A stretch of DNA of 64,000 nt from Rubrivivax sp. (GTDB lineage Bacteria; Pseudomonadota; Gammaproteobacteria; Burkholderiales; Burkholderiaceae_C). The stretch lies in the NCBI GenBank assembly GCA_016707445.1, contig JADJHR010000001.1:62001-126000 (forward strand), in the 5' to 3' direction. The position numbers and the translations under genes were made by a program. The notes beneath the pieces are model-generated. The model was not told where the DNA came from and did no database searches. It was given only the letters and a program-made list of their open reading frames with translations. This document shows, one piece after another, positions 42,487 through 51,511 of this stretch. Every line of letters starts with the position of its first letter. Positions within the stretch are counted from its first letter, which is position 1.

Positions 42487-43623
42487 TCATTCCTGCAGGC
42501 TCAGCATCAGGCCTTCGCGCGGATTGGCGCGGCCATCGAGCAGCGCCCGATAGGCGGCCTCGGTGGCTTTGCTGCCGCTGCCCTGAACCACTTTCAGCCA
42601 AGGGTCGTCGCTGCGTTCGACGCGAGCGATGAAGGCGGACCAGGCCTGGGCGATGCGGCGGTCGAGTTCGTCGCGGCCCCAGCCTTCGGGCGGCGCTGCG
42701 CTGCGTGTCTTGATCTGCGCCGGCGCGAAGAACAGCGTCGGCCGTGGCCCCGGCAGGCCGCCAGCCGACCCGATCGCCTCCCAGTGGGTGCCACCGATCG
42801 AACTGCTGAACTTCAGCGCGCCGCCAAAGGTTTCGTGCACCTGGCGGCGCAGTGCCGCGTCGCCGGCAAAGTCGACATAGACCGTGGGCAGGGCCGGGTC
42901 CATGTTGGCGACGTCGGTGTAGGGCCGTACTTCGTCGTAGCAGCCCAGACTTTGCGCGAAGCCCAGATTGCCGGGCGAAGTCAGGCCGACGATGCGCGGC
43001 AGGTCGGGGCTGCCGCGCCGCTGCGCCAGACAGAAGGCCGTGCCGTAGGCGGTCTTGCTCGACGCGCTGGACAGCAGCAGCTGGCGCGCGCCGAAGAACT
43101 GGTTGTCGGCCAGGAAGTCGTCGATCAGGAACGAGGTGACGAACAGCGGCTTCAGCACCGCCTGCAGGCCTTCGAGCCTTGCCTGCCAGCTCGGGTCACG
43201 GTCGCAGAACTGATAGTGCTGATAGACCGCAGCCAGTTCCTGGCGGTGCGCGGCCCCATCGGCGAAGCCCGCCGCATGGACACGGCTCGGCGTCACCACC
43301 AGGTGCGTGCCGGCCGGGAAGTAGCCGTACACCCGCTGGCCCACAGCCACACCGGCGGCGCGCGACTCGGTGACGGTGGCGAAGCCCCACACCGGCAGGC
43401 AACCCCAGTCGGGGTCGGGGGCGGGAAAGAACTGCCAGTATTTCATCGCCTCGCCGAACGCGGCGTAGGTGATGTTGTTGGCGGTCAGCGCGAAGTGTTC
43501 AAGCGCCAGACGCGCCTGGCCGTCGGCCAACGTTGTCGTCGCATCGGGGTCGGGCCCGAAGCGGGTCTGATGCAGGTCTTTGCGTTGGATGTACAAGCGT
43601 GTGCCGGCGGCAGCGATGGTCAT
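42487..43623 (-). CDS. DUF2855 family protein
   Basis: About 378 residues. The N-terminus after MTIAAAGTRLYIQRKDLHQTRF resembles DUF2855, whose fold recalls medium-chain reductases but lacks an obvious dinucleotide motif. ANNITYAAFGEAMKYWQFFPA and SSASSKTAYGTAFCLAQR are recognisable family segments. Function is unknown; genome neighbours in this window (FMO-like enzyme and a FAD protein) point to oxidative metabolism of a polyketide-, steroid- or terpene-like compound. The start is set at 43623; an ATG 11 codons upstream is possible. Confidence 0.8.
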   Translation of the reverse strand: MTIAAAGTRLYIQRKDLHQTRFGPDPDATTTLADGQARLALEHFALTANNITYAAFGEAMKYWQFFPAPDPDWGCLPVWGFATVTESRAAGVAVGQRVYGYFPAGTHLVVTPSRVHAAGFADGAAHRQELAAVYQHYQFCDRDPSWQARLEGLQAVLKPLFVTSFLIDDFLADNQFFGARQLLLSSASSKTAYGTAFCLAQRRGSPDLPRIVGLTSPGNLGFAQSLGCYDEVRPYTDVANMDPALPTVYVDFAGDAALRRQVHETFGGALKFSSSIGGTHWEAIGSAGGLPGPRPTLFFAPAQIKTRSAAPPEGWGRDELDRRIAQAWSAFIARVERSDDPWLKVVQGSGSKATEAAYRALLDGRANPREGLMLSLQE

Positions 43624-43690
43624 GTTCGACTCGTGGGCAGCGAAAGCTTGCAGCATAGACTGCGCCGATCCGAGCTACTGGTGCCCCGCC

Positions 43691-45091
43691 GTGAAGTCCA
43701 TCGAAACCGACTACCTCGTCATCGGCAGCGGCGCCGCCGGCCTGGCCTTCGTCGACACGCTGATCGACGAGACCGACGCCCAGGTGACGCTGGTCGACCG
43801 TCATGGCAAGCCCGGCGGGCACTGGAACGACGCCTATTCGTTCGTCTCGCTGCACCAGCCTTCGGCCTTCTATGGCGTCAACTCGATGGAGCTGGGAAGC
43901 CGACGCACCGACCGTTTCGGCCTCAACAAGGGGCTGTACGAACTGGCCTCGGGCCCCGAGGTCTGCGGCTACTTCGACCGCGTGATGAACCACAAGCTGC
44001 TGCCCAGCGGACGCGTGGCCTACCACCCGATGTGCAACCATCTCGGCGGCGGTGTGGTCGAGTCGATCCTCAGCGGCAAACGCACGCAGGTCGTGGTGCG
44101 CCGCAAGATCGTCGACGCGACTTACCACAGCCCGTCGGTGCCGGCCACGCACCGGCCTGCATTCGAGGTCGCCGCGGGCGTGCGGCTGGTGCCGCCGAAC
44201 GCCTTGCCGCAGCTGTGGACAGGTCTGTGCGAGGCGGGCCTGCCGCGCCACTTCGTGATCGTCGGGGCCGGCAAGACGGCGATGGACGCTGCGGTGTGGT
44301 TGATCAATGCCGGCGCAGATCCTGACGCCATCCAGTGGCTGATGCCGCGCGATTCCTGGCTGATCAACCGCATCACCACCCAGCCGGGCCCTGAGTTCTT
44401 CGACGAAGCCATCGGCGGCCAGGCCGACCAGATGCAGGCGATGGCCGAAGCCAGCTCGGTCGACGACCTCTTCCTGCGGCTGGAAGCCTGCGGCATGCTG
44501 CTGCGCATCGACCCGGCCCGCACACCGACCATGTTCCATCTGGCGACGATTGCGCCAGGCGAGGTCGAACTGCTGCGCCGCATCCGCAACGTCGTCCGTC
44601 TGGGCCGCGTGCAGCGCATCGCGCCCGACCGCGTGACGCTCGAACACGGCCAGCTGCCAGTCGCGCCCGACACCTTGTTCATCGATTGCACAGCATCGGC
44701 TGTAGAGCCGCGGCCGACGCAGCCGATCTTCCAGGGCGACCAGATCGTGCTGCAGCTGGTGCGGCTGCCGCAGCCGGCCTTCAGCGCTGCCTTGATCGCC
44801 TACGTCGAGGCGCATTACGACGGCGACAAGGCGAAGAACCGGCTGTGCGGCCCGGTGCCGTTCCCGCACCGGATGCAGGACTATCCACGGTCGATGATGG
44901 CCAACCTGTGGAACCAGGCGCAGTGGGGCCAGGACAAGATACTGCGAAGCTGGATCCGGCAAAGCCGACTCGACGGTTTCGGCAAGCTGATGACGGGCAT
45001 CGACCCCAACGATTCACACAAGCAGGCGATCATGGTGCGCCTGAAGGACCAGGCGATGGCGGCGATGGCCAACCTGCCCAAGTTGAGCTGA
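43691..45091 (+). CDS. NAD(P)/FAD-binding oxidoreductase
   Basis: A 466-residue flavoprotein starting at GTG, divergent from the DUF2855 gene with a 67-bp spacer. The FAD motif is YLVIGSGAAGLAFVDTL; HGKPGGHWNDAYSF follows; a second motif is FVIVGAGKTAMDAAVWLI. The layout is that of large NAD(P)-dependent FAD monooxygenase-like enzymes, but I cannot name a reaction. The giant regulator starts 7 bp after its stop codon, so the two are probably co-transcribed. Confidence 0.8.
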   Translation: MKSIETDYLVIGSGAAGLAFVDTLIDETDAQVTLVDRHGKPGGHWNDAYSFVSLHQPSAFYGVNSMELGSRRTDRFGLNKGLYELASGPEVCGYFDRVMNHKLLPSGRVAYHPMCNHLGGGVVESILSGKRTQVVVRRKIVDATYHSPSVPATHRPAFEVAAGVRLVPPNALPQLWTGLCEAGLPRHFVIVGAGKTAMDAAVWLINAGADPDAIQWLMPRDSWLINRITTQPGPEFFDEAIGGQADQMQAMAEASSVDDLFLRLEACGMLLRIDPARTPTMFHLATIAPGEVELLRRIRNVVRLGRVQRIAPDRVTLEHGQLPVAPDTLFIDCTASAVEPRPTQPIFQGDQIVLQLVRLPQPAFSAALIAYVEAHYDGDKAKNRLCGPVPFPHRMQDYPRSMMANLWNQAQWGQDKILRSWIRQSRLDGFGKLMTGIDPNDSHKQAIMVRLKDQAMAAMANLPKLS

Positions 45092-45098
45092 GTCTCGT

Positions 45099-48086
45099 TT
45101 GGATTCGGTCGCAGCGCTGAGCAAGCTCGCGTCCCCTCGCATGGGCCGCGTGTTCGATCGCGAGCGACTGTTCTGTTTGCTCGACGGTCTGACCGAGCAT
45201 CCCGCCATCTGGTTGGGCGCCGCGCCCGGCGCCGGCAAGTTGACGCTGGTCGCCACCTGGCTGCGCAGCCGCGGCTTGCCGACGCTGTGGTTGCAGCTCG
45301 ATTCGGGCGACGCCGATCCCGCCGCCTTCATGCACTCGCTCGATGCGCTGCTCGCGCTGGCCGCGGCGACGCCGCTGACGCTGCCGACCTTGGGGGCCGA
45401 CGATCTGTGGGACCTGGCTGGCAGCCTGCGCCGGCGTCTGCGGCTGTTCATGCAGCATCACCCGCCACCCTGGGTGCTGGTGCTGGACAACCACCAGGAG
45501 TTGCCCGCCGACGCCTTGCTGCATGTCGCGCTGACGCGCTGCCTGGGCGAGCTGCCACGCGGTGTGCAGTGCCTCTTCATCAGTCGTGAGGCGCCGCCCG
45601 CGGCCTATGCCAGCGCGCTCGTTCAGCAGCAGCTGGCTGCCGTCGACGCTGACCTGCTGCGCTTCGACGACAGCGAGACGCTGGCGCTGACACGGCTGCA
45701 CGGGCGCGCCGATGCCTTCGCCGATGCCTTGGGGGTGGCCCAGGGCTGGACCGGCGGCCTGACGCTGATGCTGCTCAGCTCGCCGCCCGACGCGCGCTTG
45801 CCGGGCCTGGACGCACGGCAGCATCTGTTCGACTACTTCGCCGGCGAGGTGCTGGCGCGCATGCCCGCCGACGAGCAGCAGGCGCTGTGTGCCATCGCCT
45901 GTCTGCCCAGTGCCACGGCCGACCTCGCGGTGGCGGTCAGCGGCCTGGCCACGGCGCCGCAGTTGCTGGAACGGCTGGCCGCGCAGAGCCTGTTCACCGA
46001 CCGCCGCGAGGGCGCGCCGACAGCCTATGTGTTTCATGCCCTGTTCAGCGAATTCCTGCGCAGGCAGTTCGAGCGCCGAAACCCGGCCGACGCATGGCGT
46101 GCGCTGCAGTGTCGTGCCGGCCAGGTGTTGGCCGCCGCCGGGCAGGTCGGCGCCGGTCTGCAGCGCCTGATCGATGCGCAAGACTGGTCGCAGGCCGAAG
46201 CCCTGCTGCTGCGCAGCGCCGCCGGCTTCGTCGCCGGCGGCCGCACCGAGGCGCTGCGCCAGTTGATCGACGGGCTGCCCGAAGAGCATCGCGGGCGCCT
46301 GCGCTACTGGCGCGGCTATGGCGCGCTCGACACCGATCCGCTGCAGGCGCTGTCGGATCTCGACATCGCTTTCGGGGCCTGCGCGCAAGCGGGTGATGTC
46401 GACGGCCAACTCGCAGCCGCGGCGGCGGCCAGCACCGCACTGGTTTCCTGTGGACGCGTGCATGAACTCGACCGCTGGATCGCTGTCTTCAGCACCCACG
46501 CCGAGCGCGCGGCCGCGCGCCAGCCCGAGGACGTGGAGATGCGCTGGGTGCCGGGCATGCTGGCCGCCGTGATTTATCGCGCGCCCTGGCATGCCTTGGC
46601 CGAAGGCCTGGCCGAGCGGGCTGAGCGCTTGCCGCACCGCGATTCCGCGCCCGGCCAGCGCCTGTTGCTGGGCTCGCTGGTCTATCACCTGCTGTGGCGT
46701 GGCCAGGTGGATCGGCTGGAGCGCATCCTGCTTCGCATCGACGCCTTGTGTGCGCAGCCGCTGGCAGCGCCGGCCACGTTGATGCGCTGGTGGGGCGTGG
46801 GCATTCTGGTGAAGACCTTGCTGGGCCAGCACGCCTCTGCACAGGCCGACGCCGAACGTGCGCTGGCGCTGGCCGACGCCGAGCCGGCCGCGGCGCCGCA
46901 GCGCGCCAGCGCCGAGCTGTTGCGCATGTTCGTCGGGTTGGCCTGTGCCGATGCACCGGCGGCGCGCCGCCACATGGATCGCGCAGCGCAGGCACTGCAC
47001 CCTGACAACGCGGTGGACCGCAGCACCTACGAGCACCAGCGCGGCATGCTGGCGCTGCTCGAAGGCGACGGCCCGACCGCGCTGCGCCTGATGCGTGCGG
47101 CGGCGGCCAGCGCGCGCGCGGGAGGCTTTCCGATGCGCGAGCACATCGCGATGACGGCCAACGCGCTGGTGGCGGCGCGCAGCGACGAGCACGCCGAGGC
47201 CGAACACTTGCTGACGCGGGCCTTCGCCCACCCGTTCTACGGCGCTGCCCGTTGGCACCATTGGGTGACCGGCATGGTGGCGGCCTACGCCGCATGGCGT
47301 CGCGGCGACGAGCCGGCGCTGTTGAAACACCTGCGCACAGCGCTCGGCGTCGCCCGCGACTGCGGCTATCGCCACGGGCCGATGCTGTTCTGCTGCGATG
47401 ACCTGGCGCCCACGCTGGCCGCGCTGGCCTTGCGGCATGGCATCGAAGCCGAGGTGGCGCGCGACATCGTGCTGCGCAACGACCTCAAGGCACCACCGCA
47501 GGCCGATGGGTCCTGGCCCTGGGCGCTGAAGGTCCGGGCGCTCGGGGGCTGGCACATCGAACGCGCCGACGGGCCCTTGCCCAAGGGCCGCAAGGAAAGC
47601 CGGCGTCTGCAAGAGCTGCTGCACCTGTTGGCGGCCCAGGGCGACGGCGCCATCGCGCAAGACGCGCTGGCCGATGCGCTGTGGCCCGACGCCGATGGCG
47701 ACGCCGCGCGCAACGCACTCGACAACGCGCTGCATCGTTTGCGCAAATGGCTGGGCGGCGATGACCGCGTGCTGCTGCGCCAGGGCTCGCTGAGCCTGAA
47801 CGGCCAGCGCTGCTGGTCCGATGTGGCCGCACTGGAGCGTGCGCTGGATCGGCTGGAGCATTGTTCGATGCCTGAGTTTGCGGCGCTGATCGACAGCCTG
47901 CGCACGCTCTACCGCGGGCCGCTGCTGCCGGGTGTTGAACTGGCGGTTGTGGCCGCGCGCCGCCTGGCACTGCAGCGCCGTGTGCAGCGCGGGCTGCAGG
48001 CCGCCGGCCAGCGGCTGGGCAGCCTGGGCCATGCCGACGCGGCCGCCATGGCCAGCGCGGCGTGCGAATCGCTACCCGATCTCTAA
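45099..48086 (+). CDS. Giant ATPase regulator with C-terminal SARP-type winged helix
   Basis: About 995 residues from TTG; an ATG at 45141 would remove 14. The N-terminal ATPase resembles MalT-like STAND regulators: FCLLDGLTEHPAIWLGAAPGAG, then LVLDNHQELP as Walker B. Walker A reads PGAGKLTL (K47), with leucine instead of the usual threonine/serine after the lysine. A TPR-like helical region of about 500 residues follows. The C-terminus has an OmpR/SARP-like winged helix (VRALGGWHIERADGPL, RKESRRLQELLHLLAAQG, DALADALWPD; about 805-900). It is probably the activator of the neighbouring oxidoreductase genes. Confidence 0.84.
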   Translation: MDSVAALSKLASPRMGRVFDRERLFCLLDGLTEHPAIWLGAAPGAGKLTLVATWLRSRGLPTLWLQLDSGDADPAAFMHSLDALLALAAATPLTLPTLGADDLWDLAGSLRRRLRLFMQHHPPPWVLVLDNHQELPADALLHVALTRCLGELPRGVQCLFISREAPPAAYASALVQQQLAAVDADLLRFDDSETLALTRLHGRADAFADALGVAQGWTGGLTLMLLSSPPDARLPGLDARQHLFDYFAGEVLARMPADEQQALCAIACLPSATADLAVAVSGLATAPQLLERLAAQSLFTDRREGAPTAYVFHALFSEFLRRQFERRNPADAWRALQCRAGQVLAAAGQVGAGLQRLIDAQDWSQAEALLLRSAAGFVAGGRTEALRQLIDGLPEEHRGRLRYWRGYGALDTDPLQALSDLDIAFGACAQAGDVDGQLAAAAAASTALVSCGRVHELDRWIAVFSTHAERAAARQPEDVEMRWVPGMLAAVIYRAPWHALAEGLAERAERLPHRDSAPGQRLLLGSLVYHLLWRGQVDRLERILLRIDALCAQPLAAPATLMRWWGVGILVKTLLGQHASAQADAERALALADAEPAAAPQRASAELLRMFVGLACADAPAARRHMDRAAQALHPDNAVDRSTYEHQRGMLALLEGDGPTALRLMRAAAASARAGGFPMREHIAMTANALVAARSDEHAEAEHLLTRAFAHPFYGAARWHHWVTGMVAAYAAWRRGDEPALLKHLRTALGVARDCGYRHGPMLFCCDDLAPTLAALALRHGIEAEVARDIVLRNDLKAPPQADGSWPWALKVRALGGWHIERADGPLPKGRKESRRLQELLHLLAAQGDGAIAQDALADALWPDADGDAARNALDNALHRLRKWLGGDDRVLLRQGSLSLNGQRCWSDVAALERALDRLEHCSMPEFAALIDSLRTLYRGPLLPGVELAVVAARRLALQRRVQRGLQAAGQRLGSLGHADAAAMASAACESLPDL

Positions 48087-48146
48087 GCCGGCTGCCTGCA
48101 GTCTTGCTCCTGACCGACACCTCGGTCGGCCCCCTCAGGAGCGAAC

Positions 48147-49202
48147 ATGGCCACTGTTCCCACCGCGTTGACCACTGCGTTTTCCGAATTCACCGCATGC
48201 AACGGGAAGCCATCGCGGCGGCAGCTGCTTCGAGGCGCCGCCGCTTGGGTTGGGGCAAGCGCTTTCGGCGTCACATCCGCCGTTCAGACCCAGACCGGCG
48301 CGCCCGGTAGCAGTCTGCGCATCCTGTGCACGGCGCCGGGCGGCACCATTCCCGACATTGTTGCGCGCAGCTATGCCGAGCAGCTTGGCGCCAGCCACTC
48401 GCGCGGCGTGGTCGTCGACAACCGTGCCGGCGCGGCCGGCCGCATTGCCGTGGGTGTGCTGAAGCAGGCCGCGCCCGACGGCAGCACCTTGTTGCTCGCC
48501 CAAGGTGCCGTGGCCAGCGTCTATCCGTACCTGTACGACACGCTCGCCTACGACCCCGTGGCCGATTTGAAGCCGCTGTCGCTGGCCGCCGAGGCCGTGC
48601 TCGGCCTGGCCGTGGGGCCGGCGGTGCCCGACAGCGTCACCAGCCTGACCAGCCTCGTCGATTGGATCCGCGCCAACCCCGACAAGGCCACGCATGGCTC
48701 ACCCGGTGTGGGCACGCTGCCGCACCTGATGGTGGCGCTGCTGGCGCGCGAAGCCCAGCTGCATTGGCAGCATGTGCCTTATGCCGGCGGGCCGCAGGCC
48801 CTGACCGACCTGATGGCCGGCCGGCTGACTGCGCTGGCCTTGCCCGAGGGCCTGCTGCGCCCGCTGCAGGCGGCCGGCAAACTGAGGGTGCTGGCCACGT
48901 CGGGGCCCACGCGCAGCAGCTTCCTGCCGAACGTGGCCAGCGTGGTGGAGCAAGGTTTCCCCAGGCTGGTGATGCGCGAGTGGTTCGCCTTCTTCGCGCC
49001 GGGCGGCACGCCATCGAGCCTGGCCGACGAGCTGTCAGCGTCGTTGCAGCAGGTGGCGGCGCAGCCGGCAGTCAAGGCGGCGCTGGCTGAGATCGGCATG
49101 TTGGCACTGGCCAGCACGGGCGGTGAACTGCGCGAGCGCATCGCGCGTGAGCAGCCTTACTGGCGCGCGGTCGTCAGCAGCACCGGCGTTCGTGTCGAAT
49201 GA
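48147..49202 (+). CDS. Bug/TctC-like receptor with Tat-like N-terminus
   Basis: A 351-residue receptor. The N-terminus contains SRRQLLRGAAAWVGASAFG, which resembles a Tat signal, after a long leader. The fold has LRILCTAPGGTIPDIVARSYAEQL, GVVVDNRAGAAGRIAVG and HVPYAGGPQALTDLMAGRLTALALP; it is a divergent Bug member. The start of the methyltransferase overlaps its stop (ATGA at 49199-49202). It follows the giant regulator but a separate promoter is possible in the 60-bp gap. Confidence 0.86.
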   Translation: MATVPTALTTAFSEFTACNGKPSRRQLLRGAAAWVGASAFGVTSAVQTQTGAPGSSLRILCTAPGGTIPDIVARSYAEQLGASHSRGVVVDNRAGAAGRIAVGVLKQAAPDGSTLLLAQGAVASVYPYLYDTLAYDPVADLKPLSLAAEAVLGLAVGPAVPDSVTSLTSLVDWIRANPDKATHGSPGVGTLPHLMVALLAREAQLHWQHVPYAGGPQALTDLMAGRLTALALPEGLLRPLQAAGKLRVLATSGPTRSSFLPNVASVVEQGFPRLVMREWFAFFAPGGTPSSLADELSASLQQVAAQPAVKAALAEIGMLALASTGGELRERIAREQPYWRAVVSSTGVRVE

Positions 49203-50218
49203 ACGCGCCCGCCCCCCAATCGGCGGCGGCCACGGCCTGGGATGACGCCGCGCACGGTTGGAACCGGCACAGCCCGCTGATCCGGTCGTGGCTGAGTGAC
49301 GCCACGGCGTCGATGCTCGACGCTGCCGGCATCATGCCGGGCGGCCGCGCGCTCGACGTCGCGGCCAGCGCCGGTGACCAGACGCTGGACATCGCGCGAC
49401 GCGTCGGCGCCAGCGGTTTTGTGCTGGCCACCGATGTCTCGCCCGGCATCCTGCGCCTGGCCGCGGACAAGCTGCGCAGCGCCGGGCTGCATCACGTAGG
49501 ATTTCAGCCCGCTGACGCCCAGGCCTTGGGCGCTGAGGCCAGCGGCTTCGACGCAGCGGTGTGCCGGCTCGGCCTGATGTTTTGTCCCGAGCCGCTGCTC
49601 GCGCTGAAGGAGGTCCATCGCGCGCTGCGCGAAGGCGGGCGGTTTGGCGCGCTGGTGTTCTCTCGGCCAGAGAACAACCCCTGCATCACGATCACGATCC
49701 GCACCGCACAAAGTCACGCCGGCGCAATGGCGGGCGACCCGTACGCGCCCGGCGCCTTGCTCAGCCTCGGACGTCCGGGCCTGGTCGAGGCGTTGATGCA
49801 AGAGGCTGGATTCGAAGCCGTCAGCGTGCAGGCCCGGTCGACGCCCTTCGTGGCTGCGCGCTGCGAAGACTACGTCGACTTCGTTCGCAGCGCGGGGTCC
49901 CCCGTGATCGAGATGCTCAAGCCCTTGGCAGCAGCGGCGCGTGAGGCGGCGTGGGCCGACATCGCCCGACAGCTCGACCGGTACACGGGCGCCAACGGGT
50001 GGGTGGGGCCTAACGAATTGCTGCTGTGCTCAGGCGTCAAGCCCATCACCGCGTCTGGTCAGGCGCGAAAGTCCCCCCGACCGGATGTGGTTCGCAGAAA
50101 GCTCGAAGTTCAGCCCCCCGATCGCGGCACTGTCACGCAGCACGACACACCACCACGCCGGATGGCCGCTCGGCACTGGCGCGAGAATCGGGGCCTGAAG
50201 CGAGGGGCATCTCCGTGA
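49199..50218 (+). CDS. SAM-dependent methyltransferase (class I) with C-terminal extension
   Basis: This 339-residue protein has the class I SAM motif I ALDVAASAGDQTLDIA, motif II-like FDAAVCRLGLMFCPEPLLAL and VHRALREGGRFGALVF. The catalytic fold probably ends around LLLCSGVKP (about residue 281); the last 58 residues (PITASGQARKSPRP onward) are basic, low in hydrophobics and unlike the family. The extension overlaps the presumed upstream region of the next gene, so an ancestral stop may have been lost. It overlaps both neighbours by four bases. The substrate is unknown; ubiquinone/arsenite methyltransferases are related. Confidence 0.82.
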   Translation: MNAPAPQSAAATAWDDAAHGWNRHSPLIRSWLSDATASMLDAAGIMPGGRALDVAASAGDQTLDIARRVGASGFVLATDVSPGILRLAADKLRSAGLHHVGFQPADAQALGAEASGFDAAVCRLGLMFCPEPLLALKEVHRALREGGRFGALVFSRPENNPCITITIRTAQSHAGAMAGDPYAPGALLSLGRPGLVEALMQEAGFEAVSVQARSTPFVAARCEDYVDFVRSAGSPVIEMLKPLAAAAREAAWADIARQLDRYTGANGWVGPNELLLCSGVKPITASGQARKSPRPDVVRRKLEVQPPDRGTVTQHDTPPRRMAARHWRENRGLKRGASP

Positions 50219-51474
50219 ACAGGCGTTTTCTCATCGTGGCGACCGTGGGCGGGGTGTTGCTGACCGTCGTCGCCCTGTTCTTCAGTCTCGGCGGCCTCGA
50301 ACACCTGCGCCGGGCCACGGCGACGCTGGAGCCGCCGCAACGGGTCGGCCCACCGGGGCTGGTGCCGGCCCGCCTTGGTGCACCCGACACGCTGTGGCTG
50401 TTGACGAAGCGGGAAGAGCGGCGCCAAGGGCCAGCCCAGCGCCTGCTTCACTTCGACCTGCACGGCCACGATGCGGCGACCACGCAGCGGCGCTGGACGC
50501 GCCGCCTGCTGACCGTCTATGACATGAGCCAGAACGCCAGCGCGCGCATCCTGGGCCTGGAGCGGCACCTGGTCTGGCTGTACGTCGGCAACCAGCCGGT
50601 GGCGGTTTCGGCCAGGGACGGCAGCGTGCTGGCGACCTCGCTGCAGCTGACCGAAGCCAACCCCGGGTTGGCCTCGACCTGGCCCAAGCAGGCCGGCAGC
50701 TTCGTCTTCGACGGCCGCTTGATCGTGACCACCACCGACGGCCTGCATTGGTGGATCGCGGCCGACACCTGGCGCGCCACCGCCTACCAGCCGCCGGACG
50801 CCGACCGCTTCAGCCGTGCCCGCTTTCTGGCCACCGACTGGAACGGCGGCTACCGCACGACCGAATTCCTGACCCGCGAGCTCGGCAGCCACGACGGGCG
50901 ATGGATTGCGCTGTACAGCGACCGTGAAGCCGCCGACGCCGCCGACGACGGCTACGGCAGCCATTTCAAGGACCCCGATGGCGTGCTGAAGGACGGCGCT
51001 CAGGCGCGACGCCGTTTCCATCAAGCCACTGTGGGCAAGACCCGAAGCCTCGGCGGCAGCACACCGCTCGACCGTATCGAATCGCTGACACCGCTGCCTG
51101 AAGGCGAGACCTATCTGCAAGGCGGCATGCTGCGCGTGCCCGGGGCGAGCGGGGCGGCACATCCCGGCGCCGACGGTGGTGCGTTGGTGCTGCACCGCGA
51201 ACGTGCCGAAGACCCAAGCCCGCTGCTGCTGTCGCGAGTCGGTCCTGCGTTGCAGACCCGCTGGCGCCAGCCGCTGCCCTTGATCGAGCTGAACAACCGC
51301 TGGGAGCTGACGGGCGCGCTGCTGCTGTTGGGCCCGGGGGCCGCAGTTGCCGACGGCCAGAGCGTGGGCGAAGCGATCGTCGCGGTCAATCTGGACGACG
51401 GCCGGGTGCAGTCCTGGAGCTTGCGGCAGGAGCGCAGCCTGTCTGCGCAGGCTGCGGCAGGCCCGGCCCGATGA
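50215..51474 (+). CDS. PA2928-like family membrane-anchored protein
   Basis: A 419-residue protein starting at GTG in an overlap with the methyltransferase stop (GTGA). An N-terminal hydrophobic segment (FLIVATVGGVLLTVVALFFSLG) anchors it; the rest looks like a beta-propeller-type envelope domain with LWLLTKREERRQGPAQRLLHFDL, TWPKQAGSFVFDGRLIV and WIALYSDREAADAADDGYG. It resembles the uncharacterised PA2928 family. A degraded duplicate lies at 40722. The matching start context in that copy supports the GTG start. Function is unknown. Confidence 0.75.
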   Translation: MNRRFLIVATVGGVLLTVVALFFSLGGLEHLRRATATLEPPQRVGPPGLVPARLGAPDTLWLLTKREERRQGPAQRLLHFDLHGHDAATTQRRWTRRLLTVYDMSQNASARILGLERHLVWLYVGNQPVAVSARDGSVLATSLQLTEANPGLASTWPKQAGSFVFDGRLIVTTTDGLHWWIAADTWRATAYQPPDADRFSRARFLATDWNGGYRTTEFLTRELGSHDGRWIALYSDREAADAADDGYGSHFKDPDGVLKDGAQARRRFHQATVGKTRSLGGSTPLDRIESLTPLPEGETYLQGGMLRVPGASGAAHPGADGGALVLHRERAEDPSPLLLSRVGPALQTRWRQPLPLIELNNRWELTGALLLLGPGAAVADGQSVGEAIVAVNLDDGRVQSWSLRQERSLSAQAAAGPAR

Positions 51475-51511
51475 ACATGTTGAGCGCACGCCACGGGCAG
51501 GGCCAGTCGGC

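Noticed and set aside
41833..44325. An 830-codon plus-strand open frame spanning three genes
   Set aside because: It crosses the FMO-like and DUF2855 genes antisense and the FAD gene out of frame and has no domain.
45030..48032. A 1000-codon minus-strand open frame
   Set aside because: It mirrors the giant regulator, has Gln/Arg/Ala-rich composition and no domain. High GC lengthens antisense frames.
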